Part shown: positions 27,113 to 34,245 of the stretch, in pieces | Numbering within the stretch: the stretch's first letter is position 1 | Layout of the letters: each line of letters starts with the position of its first letter | Source of the DNA: Butyrivibrio fibrisolvens | GTDB lineage: Bacteria; Bacillota; Clostridia; Lachnospirales; Lachnospiraceae | Length of the DNA stretch: 64,000 nt | Assembly: GCF_023206215.1 (NCBI RefSeq) | Contig: NZ_CP065800.1 | Location: forward strand, 558,001-622,000 | Reading direction: 5' to 3' | The notes under the pieces: generated by a model | What the model was told of the DNA's origin: nothing | The model's database searches: none | Seen by the model: the letters and a program-made list of their open reading frames with translations, nothing else | Program-made: the position numbers and the translations under genes

Positions 27113-27940
27113 TTATTCTTTGACCGCACCTGCTGATATACTGCTGATAATATATCGCGAGAAGAAGCAGAATACGAGCAGGATCGGTATTACGGATATT
27201 GCTACTGCAAGATATGTAGCGCCCTGGTTCTTGGCAGCATCAATGGATGCACGAAGGGTTGCCATCATTACAGGGAGAGTGAATTTCTCATTCTTGTTTA
27301 GGATGATCATCGGAAGAAGGTAGTTGTTCCAGTTGCCGATGAATCCCATGATAGCCATAGTCGCCATAGCAGGTGATATTATGGGAAGGGCTATCCTGTG
27401 GAATGTATATATCTCTGGTGATCCGTCAATTCTTGCAGCTTCTACCAAAGACGGGGAGAGGGATGAGAGAATATACTGTCTTAGGAAGAATACTGTTCCC
27501 GGAGCTGCAATTGCAGGCACTATAAGAGGTATATATGAGTTAACAAGATGAAGCTTTGTACACAACTGATAGAAACCGATAAGTGACAACTGTCCGGGGA
27601 TCATCATGAATGTGAGGATCGCACCGAATATAACCTTGTTACCCTTAAACTTGTACATAGCAAGTCCGTATGCTGTAAGAGCTGAGAAATATGCTCCAAG
27701 AAGTGTTGCAGGAACTGCAACTAATACACTATTGAACATACCTCTGAAGAGGTTGAAGTATCCAAATAGTATATCCCAGTTCTCTTTAAGGTGAGTTCCG
27801 GGTATGAAAGTGAATGAGCTTGATATTTCAGCTCCGCTTCTTGTTGCATTGACTATCATGAGAGTGAAAGGAAGAAGACAGGTTGCAGCAAGGATTATGA
27901 GAAGTATATACAAAATGCCTTTTTTAATAGTAAAACCCAT
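27113..27940 (-). CDS. ABC sugar transporter permease (MalG type)
   Basis: A 275-residue inner-membrane component of a carbohydrate importer with six predicted helices. The EAA loop that docks the ATPase reads EAARIDGSPEIYTFHRIALP near residue 175. The ATG at 27940 has AAAGGAG upstream and is chosen over 28012, which would overlap the preceding gene. The upstream permease ends one base before this start, so the two are tightly coupled. No ATPase gene is in the cluster; a shared MsmX/UgpC-like ATPase encoded elsewhere is the usual solution in Firmicutes. Confidence 0.93.
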   Translation of the reverse strand: MGFTIKKGILYILLIILAATCLLPFTLMIVNATRSGAEISSSFTFIPGTHLKENWDILFGYFNLFRGMFNSVLVAVPATLLGAYFSALTAYGLAMYKFKGNKVIFGAILTFMMIPGQLSLIGFYQLCTKLHLVNSYIPLIVPAIAAPGTVFFLRQYILSSLSPSLVEAARIDGSPEIYTFHRIALPIISPAMATMAIMGFIGNWNNYLLPMIILNKNEKFTLPVMMATLRASIDAAKNQGATYLAVAISVIPILLVFCFFSRYIISSISAGAVKE

Positions 27941-27941
27941 A

Positions 27942-28871
27942 TCACTTCTCCTTTCTGTTAAATAATTTGATCTGTAACAGTGATACTGACAGGATGATAA
28001 GGAACAGTGCATATGCTATGGCAGATGCAAAGCCTGTCTGTACAGTACCTGAAGTAAATCCAAATTTGTACAGGTACATCATTACTGTCTGAACTGAACC
28101 ATAAGATGCTGTTGCCGGATTGACCATAAGGTATGGCAGATCGAACATCTGAAGTCCGCCGATAAGAGATGTAATAGCTACATACATCATGATAGGCTTT
28201 ATAAGAGGAAGAGTGATCTTACCAAAGATAGTCCATCTGCCTGCGCCGTCAATAGCTGCTGCCTCGAAGTAGTCCTTGGATATACCTTGAACACCTGCCA
28301 TAAGCATGATGAATGAGTTACCAAACCACATCCAGGACTGGATCACCGCAATAGTAGGTCCTGCTGTTGCTGAGTTTCCGATCCAGTCAATAGGAGCATA
28401 ATGTGCTCCAAAAAGCTTATAAACCTGATTAAGCAAAATATTAAAAGTACCAAATCTCCAGTCCAAAAGAGTACTGAAAAGAAATGCTACAGATGTTGCC
28501 GCGATAAGATTGGGAAGATAATATACAACCCTGAATACTGAAAGACCTGCCATCTTGTATTTGACATCACTAAATACCATCATAAGAAGGAATGCAAGTC
28601 CCAGCTGAAGTACAATGTTAACAGTCCAGATACGAACTGTGTTCCACAGTGCTATCCAGAAAAACTTGTCTGTCACAACTCGAGTATAGTTGTCAAGTCC
28701 GATAAAATGAGCCTGTCCCATAACTTTAAGATCTGTAAAACTCAGATACAGAGTACGAAGAACAGGATATACGCTGAAAATAAGAAATACGATCACGAAT
28801 GGGGCTACAAATGCGTATCCCCAGTTGTTATATGCAGTTAGTTTGCTTCTCTTTTTATTGATCTTACTCAT
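27942..28871 (-). CDS. ABC sugar transporter permease (UgpA/MalF type)
   Basis: A 309-residue membrane permease, the partner of the MalG-type subunit. It has about six helices, the first at WGYAFVAPFVIVFLIF, and the EAA loop EAAAIDGAGRWTIFGKITLP near residue 205. The start at 28871 has GAGG upstream; an earlier in-frame start at 28928 has none. It is the middle gene of the binding protein-permease-permease operon and probably passes beta-glucooligosaccharides into the cell, to judge by the phosphorylase genes upstream. Confidence 0.92.
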   Translation of the reverse strand: MSKINKKRSKLTAYNNWGYAFVAPFVIVFLIFSVYPVLRTLYLSFTDLKVMGQAHFIGLDNYTRVVTDKFFWIALWNTVRIWTVNIVLQLGLAFLLMMVFSDVKYKMAGLSVFRVVYYLPNLIAATSVAFLFSTLLDWRFGTFNILLNQVYKLFGAHYAPIDWIGNSATAGPTIAVIQSWMWFGNSFIMLMAGVQGISKDYFEAAAIDGAGRWTIFGKITLPLIKPIMMYVAITSLIGGLQMFDLPYLMVNPATASYGSVQTVMMYLYKFGFTSGTVQTGFASAIAYALFLIILSVSLLQIKLFNRKEK

Positions 28872-28986
28872 AGTAACCTCGATTCTTTCTGTTTTAAAAA
28901 ACCGGAGAGGGGATCGATATTGGCACATTTCTACGCCACCAATATCGAACCGTTAGTCTCTCCGGCGTGTTGTCTTTTAGCAGAAA

Positions 28987-30384
28987 TTACCTTGTTACTT
29001 TGATATCAGGATATGTAGATTCAATTGTGTCATAGAAGGTGTTAAGAGCTTCTTCCTTAGTAGCCTGGCCAGTCTTGATAGCTCCGATCGCCTGACCCCA
29101 TGCATCGCCGATAACCTTGTCATACTTAGTTACCTTAGAATAATCGATGCCTTCAGCCTGCTCAAGCCAGAAGCTGTAGAGCTTCTCACCGCCGTATACT
29201 GCGTTCTCGTCATCCTTGTGCTTGTCAAGAGCAGAGATCAGTGATACTGTGTCACCTTCAGATGTCTCGATCCACCAGTCAGCTGTCTCTTCGTTAAGTG
29301 TGCAGAACTTGATGAAGTCCCAAGCAAGTTCTTTTCTCTCAGAAAGGCTTGAGATACCGATGTATGTACCGCCGCCAAATCCGTAAGCAGGTCCCTGGCA
29401 TACGCCCCATTTACCTGATGTCTCGCCTACATTGTCTCTCATTGTAAGAACACCCCATGAAGGAAGACCGAATGCGAATACTGTTGTCTTCTCAAGATCT
29501 GCTGTAGCCTCTTCGAAAGACTCTGCATCCCATACGTTAACTGAATCATCTTCGTAGTTCTGGATCTCAGCTGTAAGGATCGGAACCTCTCCGCTCATAG
29601 CCTGATACCATGGTGTTGACCACTGGTTAGCATATGCTGTGAGGTCGTCCTGGTAAAGTGAGATTACAAGGTCCATATAATCAAGTCTTGCCTGTGATAC
29701 GTTAAGTGCTCCGTCAACAACCCAAGCGCTGTCACCTGAGAAATAGTTGATCTCAGAGTCTGATGCGAAGATTCTGTATCCTGCATCCTTAAGTGTGTTA
29801 GCTGTATCAAGGATTGTTCCATAATCTGCAAAATACTTGCCGATCTCTTCAGGATCATCTGTTCCGAATACTTCTGTTGCAATATCTCTTCTATAGTAGA
29901 TTCCTGCAGGTGTGATCTGATATGAGATAGCTCTCTGGACGCCATCTGCATCCTGGCCGACTTTCCATACATAATCTACGATCTGGCCTTCATAATCCTT
30001 AGCTCCAAGCTCGTCAAGATCAGCAAAGAATCCATTATCATAGAAGTCTTCAAGCATCTGAGGCTCACCTACGATGATATCAGGCTCTGTCTCGCCGCCC
30101 ATAAGAGCTGTCTGAACCTTGGTTGGATAGTCACCTGGCTCGATAACTACTGTCTCAACTTCTGTACCTGTCTGCTCTGTGTATCTTTCAGCAAACTGCT
30201 TAAGGTCAGATGCAAGAGTCCATACAACAAGCTTCTCGCCATTTGATGCTACTGCCTCACCGGAATTCTCTGTACTTGTTCCGTTATCTGCACCTGTTTT
30301 GCCATCAGATGATCCGGCGCATCCCACCATAGAAGCAGCCATAGCACCTACTAATGAGATTGCCATTAACTTTTTCAACTTCAT
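28987..30384 (-). CDS. ABC transporter sugar-binding lipoprotein
   Basis: A 465-residue extracellular family 1 solute-binding protein. The lipoprotein signal ends in the lipobox SMVGC, followed by a Gly/Ser/Asn-rich linker. The mature part begins EKLVVWTLASDLKQFAERY and has the conserved EPDIIVGEPQMLEDF near residue 100, as in oligosaccharide-binding proteins. AAGGAGG precedes the ATG. It heads the importer operon and is the likely high-affinity receptor for the sugar that the two phosphorylases degrade. A second, distinct binding protein (25087-26679) belongs to the sensor operon. Confidence 0.93.
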   Translation of the reverse strand: MKLKKLMAISLVGAMAASMVGCAGSSDGKTGADNGTSTENSGEAVASNGEKLVVWTLASDLKQFAERYTEQTGTEVETVVIEPGDYPTKVQTALMGGETEPDIIVGEPQMLEDFYDNGFFADLDELGAKDYEGQIVDYVWKVGQDADGVQRAISYQITPAGIYYRRDIATEVFGTDDPEEIGKYFADYGTILDTANTLKDAGYRIFASDSEINYFSGDSAWVVDGALNVSQARLDYMDLVISLYQDDLTAYANQWSTPWYQAMSGEVPILTAEIQNYEDDSVNVWDAESFEEATADLEKTTVFAFGLPSWGVLTMRDNVGETSGKWGVCQGPAYGFGGGTYIGISSLSERKELAWDFIKFCTLNEETADWWIETSEGDTVSLISALDKHKDDENAVYGGEKLYSFWLEQAEGIDYSKVTKYDKVIGDAWGQAIGAIKTGQATKEEALNTFYDTIESTYPDIKVTR

Positions 30385-30440
30385 AAAAATAACCCTCCTT
30401 GTTAAAGCACGTTTTGTGTTTATGCTTTGATTATAGGAGG

Positions 30441-30491
30441 GTTATAGGTGTCAAAAAATTATCCAAATTTTAAAATGGTGTCGTTTTTTTA
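30441..30491 (-). promoter_or_regulatory. Promoter of the importer operon with a candidate activator site
   Basis: On the minus strand TATAAT lies about 50 bases before the start codon (30431-30436) with TTGACA only 13 bases upstream and no -35 at 17. Upstream at 30473-30491 is TAAAAAAACGACACCATTT; GACACC recurs 30 bases downstream. The motif recurs before the 952-residue phosphorylase gene (37186-37204). This suits an activator-dependent promoter. Confidence 0.45.
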
Positions 30492-30579
30492 TATGGCAGG
30501 ATGTTGGTGAAAAATATTTTTGATCAATATCTTTTGGTCAAAATAGCCATATATCATTTTCATATATCGTTTTTTTCTA

Positions 30580-33500
30580 TCAGGCAAGATATATGTCTAC
30601 TTTTTTATAGGCTCCGCTTCTAAGGGCTATAGCTGCATCAGCCTTCATAGCCTGGCCTGTGATCTCTTTTTCTTTGTCTTCTGCATCTGTTGCCACCATC
30701 TTAGTGATCTTGTATTCACCCGGGATATAATCTTTTCTTTCTCCAAGATGATATACAATATCAGTCTGTCCCATGAATCTGGCGCTAACTGTTCTACCTT
30801 CATCATCTGACTCAGGGATCAGATACTCCGGAATAACAGGACTTGGTGCAAATGCAAGTTCACCTGATTCAAGCATAAAAGGCTCATTTCCAAACATCAT
30901 GATCTTCCACATACTCATGAATTCTATAGTAGATCCGCTAAGTCTTGCTACAAAGCCCTTGCCATGGATCTTGTCATCAGGACCTGCACTGCTTGCGATA
31001 AATGAAGAGTTCTCATATATACTTCTTCCATATACTGAAGGATCCATAAATGGAACTAGAGCTGTGCGAAGATCGTCTATATACTCTTTGTATAGACCTG
31101 ATCTTACAAGTTCAAGAAGGTACTTGTACTCCATATGAAGCCATATAGACTCATTTTCAAGCCATCCCGGAGTAAAGCATCTGCATCTGCCAAGTTCGTA
31201 TGAAGCATCTGATAGAGGTGCATTTATTTTATACATCTTGAGCTTGTCATCATACAGGTCACTTTCTTTGATCCTGTCATAAAGCGCTCTCTTCTTGTCA
31301 AGATCTATAGCTGTCTTAAGATATCTCACAGGACCTTCTAAGAAAAGAGGCACCATGTTGACCTTAAAGGATACAGGATGTATGCCATCATCATCCTTGG
31401 TATAGTAGGTCACATCATAATAGAAATATGTAGGACATATACCATTTCCAAGTTTTATGGCCTTCTTAATTCCCTCATCGACTATCTTTTTAAATCTTGT
31501 AAGAACTGCAAGTGCTTCTGTAGCAGAGACTGTGCTTACACTACCATCGATTCTTTCAAAGACATCGTCCCAGTATTTCTCTTTCCTGTCATTAACAAGA
31601 TTCCAGTATATGTTACAATCTTCTACATTCTCAGTAATGTGATAAATATCACTCATAAACTCCCAGAGCTCTTTGAAGATAGCAACATCTCCCTCATAAG
31701 AAGAAAGTGCATCAATAGTCCATGCAAGAGTTCTTTCAAGCTCGTAGCTTTCTGCCATGGACGATCCCAAAAGTCCCGGAAGACCATTGAGCGCATCATA
31801 CCAGCCAGGCTTACCGCCTTCCATCTCAACACCCATCTGCTCAGGATCAAGAGCTGCGAATTTGGTAGTACACAAAAGGATCAGCTTCTCAAGAAGAGTT
31901 CCTTTATAGATATGGCCGTCTTTGGTTCTAAGCTCCTTGCCGGTATCCTGTCTTACAGTATCTGTATCAAGTGCATAGTACTGTCTGATACCGCCTTCTG
32001 TCTCTTCATAGCGTTTGGATCTTTTATTTATTTTCTTCTGAGAGGCAAAATAGGTATAATCCTTCTCAAAAAGAAGCTCCTGCCTCTTCTCAGGGTATAG
32101 TGAGAGGTACTCTTCTACAAGGTCAAGGTTGTAAGTCCAGTGATCTGACCAGTAGCCCTCACCAAATGAAGCGTTAACATCAGCTGTGCTGCTATCCATG
32201 ATCTTGTCAAAAACATCGCCGTCACATACAAGAGCAAGATGTCCCGGTGTGAAGTGCTTGTCCTTAGCTACGTCATATATAGTATTTCTAAACTTCTCTT
32301 TGTCAAAATTGTCACCATCATAATAGTCTTCAAGATGTGCGCTCAGAAGGTCTACATGGCCTTCTTCTATCTTGGAAATATATCCAGATAGTATATCTTC
32401 TAAAACAACTCTATCAATACTATAAGTAATCTTCTCTATACTAAGAGGATTGTAACCATCTGTCTGTATCAGAGAGTAGAACATCTTGATGCCTGCTCTG
32501 TCTGTATATGGAGCAAAGAAGCTGTCCATCCTGCGGTTCTGATTGACATCCCTGAAGTTACCGTTGCCCTGAGAATAGAACTCCGGTGACATGGCAAAAT
32601 AGTTATATTCTCTTTCAAGATCTCCGTGCTTTCTTGAATATACGTAGAATACCTTGTTATCACCGATTTTTATAGGAAGACCGCCTCTAAGAACATTGTC
32701 CATAAAGGTGTATCTGGTATACTCATCAAAATTCTTGTCTCCGGTCTTAGTTGAAACTATATCTGTAAGATCATCAGTAAGTTCTATGACACGTTCAAGC
32801 TTTTTCTCAAAAAACTTGGGCGTAAGTTTTGTAAAAGTATTAGCCGAAGGTGCACTTTTTTCAGATGTGCTCTTTTCAGATACACTTTTTTCAGTTACGC
32901 TCTTTTTTCCAGATCCATCTTCCCCTGATAAGAATCTCTTTAGTACAGACACATCTTCTACCTGACCTATAAGTTCATAGATGCAGGTACTTTCGCCTTT
33001 TGATAGTCTATCTTTCTTGGCAAAAAAGCTTGAAGGAATAAGATTGGATCTGCTCTGTTTAGCATCAAGTACGCCGCCAAGGCCTCCTTCTATAAAGTTA
33101 ACAGGCTTTGAAAGGCTGTTGTCATAGCCAAAGACTGCGTCAGGATCTATGACCGGCTTTAAGAACTCACCCTTTTCATCTATTGCAAGAGAGAGGTTGC
33201 CACCTGCAACAGTTGTGACACTTGCTGTATCTTCCATGCTGGCTCTGACTCTATAGTAGGATACATTCTCAAAAGGCTCTTCCACCTGCATCCAGGCTTT
33301 GGAGAGCTGTGCCATGTTCTTCATAGAGTCAAGTGATACTCCGTAAGGGATAAGGGCGGGCATACCGTCTATGATCTCGATTTCTTTATCTTCATCTGAG
33401 AGATTCTCTATACATACCTTTCTGACAAGGCCACCAATCTTTTCTTCCGGAAGGACGAAGTAGGTGACTTTGGTCCTAAGGCCTGTATCAGCATTATCTT

Positions 33501-33813
33501 CTTCTATAGACAGGGTGTTGGCTCCAACTAGCATCTTGTGGGCATTGTCTTCATCTGCAAAGCTCTCTGCAAACTTATCGCCTGATTTTATGAATGTTCT
33601 AAAGCCTGTTCTCTTAACATTCTGGTAAGCTGTGTGTGCCGGGTAGAACTCCATGATGGCGTGGTCTTTATTGTCTACTCCAAAGCTTACGACTCCTTGG
33701 CCTCTGTTAACGTAGTAGCACCAGATTGGGATGCCTTTTATGCCGGCGATTCCGGGAAGGAAGCTCGCAAAAGTCGTTTTCTTTCCATAACTATCTATAA
33801 CAAAATTCTCCAT
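30580..33813 (-). CDS. GH94/GH149-clade beta-oligoglucan phosphorylase
   Basis: A 1077-residue cytoplasmic inverting phosphorylase that should split beta-glucooligosaccharides with phosphate, giving glucose-1-phosphate. The N-terminus has GIPIWCYYVNRGQGVVSFG and AIMEFYPAHTAYQ; the catalytic (alpha/alpha)6 barrel has KPGWYDALNGLPGLLGSS near residue 690, where the Asp is the likely general acid. Length and sequence style fit 1,2-beta-oligoglucan phosphorylase (GH94) or 1,3-beta-oligoglucan phosphorylase (GH149); I cannot separate the two by eye. Residues about 300-330 are a Ser/Lys/Glu-rich repeat (KSVTEKSVSEKSTSEKS). The ATG has AGGAGG upstream. It lies downstream of the second phosphorylase on the same strand. 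Confidence 0.85.
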   Translation of the reverse strand: MENFVIDSYGKKTTFASFLPGIAGIKGIPIWCYYVNRGQGVVSFGVDNKDHAIMEFYPAHTAYQNVKRTGFRTFIKSGDKFAESFADEDNAHKMLVGANTLSIEEDNADTGLRTKVTYFVLPEEKIGGLVRKVCIENLSDEDKEIEIIDGMPALIPYGVSLDSMKNMAQLSKAWMQVEEPFENVSYYRVRASMEDTASVTTVAGGNLSLAIDEKGEFLKPVIDPDAVFGYDNSLSKPVNFIEGGLGGVLDAKQSRSNLIPSSFFAKKDRLSKGESTCIYELIGQVEDVSVLKRFLSGEDGSGKKSVTEKSVSEKSTSEKSAPSANTFTKLTPKFFEKKLERVIELTDDLTDIVSTKTGDKNFDEYTRYTFMDNVLRGGLPIKIGDNKVFYVYSRKHGDLEREYNYFAMSPEFYSQGNGNFRDVNQNRRMDSFFAPYTDRAGIKMFYSLIQTDGYNPLSIEKITYSIDRVVLEDILSGYISKIEEGHVDLLSAHLEDYYDGDNFDKEKFRNTIYDVAKDKHFTPGHLALVCDGDVFDKIMDSSTADVNASFGEGYWSDHWTYNLDLVEEYLSLYPEKRQELLFEKDYTYFASQKKINKRSKRYEETEGGIRQYYALDTDTVRQDTGKELRTKDGHIYKGTLLEKLILLCTTKFAALDPEQMGVEMEGGKPGWYDALNGLPGLLGSSMAESYELERTLAWTIDALSSYEGDVAIFKELWEFMSDIYHITENVEDCNIYWNLVNDRKEKYWDDVFERIDGSVSTVSATEALAVLTRFKKIVDEGIKKAIKLGNGICPTYFYYDVTYYTKDDDGIHPVSFKVNMVPLFLEGPVRYLKTAIDLDKKRALYDRIKESDLYDDKLKMYKINAPLSDASYELGRCRCFTPGWLENESIWLHMEYKYLLELVRSGLYKEYIDDLRTALVPFMDPSVYGRSIYENSSFIASSAGPDDKIHGKGFVARLSGSTIEFMSMWKIMMFGNEPFMLESGELAFAPSPVIPEYLIPESDDEGRTVSARFMGQTDIVYHLGERKDYIPGEYKITKMVATDAEDKEKEITGQAMKADAAIALRSGAYKKVDIYLA

Positions 33814-33848
33814 GATTCCTCCTGAATGTGTGTGGTCGTTTCAGTCCG

Positions 33849-33992
33849 CAAGTACGGGAGCTTAAGTGGTCCATTTGGGCTGACGCTTTCGCTCCGTGAA
33901 AAACGTAACGGTACTAAGGGGGCAAAGTACGCCCCCTAAGTGCCGACGTTTTTCAAGGCAGCCCAAATGGACCACTTAAGCTCCCGTACTTG
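33849..33992. repeat. Perfect 34-base inverted repeat with inner hairpin, element C
   Basis: Bases 33849-33882 and 33959-33992 are exact reverse complements (34 of 34). Inside, 33897-33954 forms a second stem (TGAAAAACGT ... ACGTTTTTCA, inner GGGGGC/GCCCCC). An unpaired bulge ACGCTTTCGCTCCG separates the two and resembles the apex of elements A and B. It lies between the two phosphorylase genes, 35 bases upstream of the second start codon. Confidence 0.9.
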
Positions 33993-34029
33993 CTGGGTTT
34001 TGAAAACATTTACTGTATTATTTTTTATT

Positions 34030-34245
34030 AGCGCTTTAGTTCTTTATCTAAGCGCTACTTCGATTTGGGCTTTTGATTTTTATCCGAGTACTACTTTTAT
34101 TTGTGCTTTGGTTTTTTATCTTAGTACTACTTCTATTTGTGCTTTGGTTTTTTATCTTAGTACTACTTCTATTTGTGCTTTGTTTTTTTCTTAGTACTAC
34201 TTCTATTTGTGCTTTGGTTCTTTATCCCAGTATTACTTCTATTGT
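34030..34245. repeat. 36-base tandem repeat array at the 3' end of the GH94 gene
   Basis: About five to six units of 36 bases (one of 34), consensus AGTACTACTTCTATTTGTGC then TTTGGTTTTTTATCTT on the plus strand. Outer units are degenerate, middle units almost identical. The array begins within the last codons of the 952-residue phosphorylase and extends past its stop. There are no spacers, so it is not a CRISPR array. The 33814-34221 gap otherwise holds element C. Confidence 0.88.

Noticed and set aside
30773..32100. Plus-strand frames opposite the large phosphorylase
   Set aside because: Antisense shadows; the phosphorylase frame is continuous with clear family motifs.
34030..34245. Repeat array as a CRISPR array
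   Set aside because: The 36-base units are contiguous with no spacers, and no cas gene is present.
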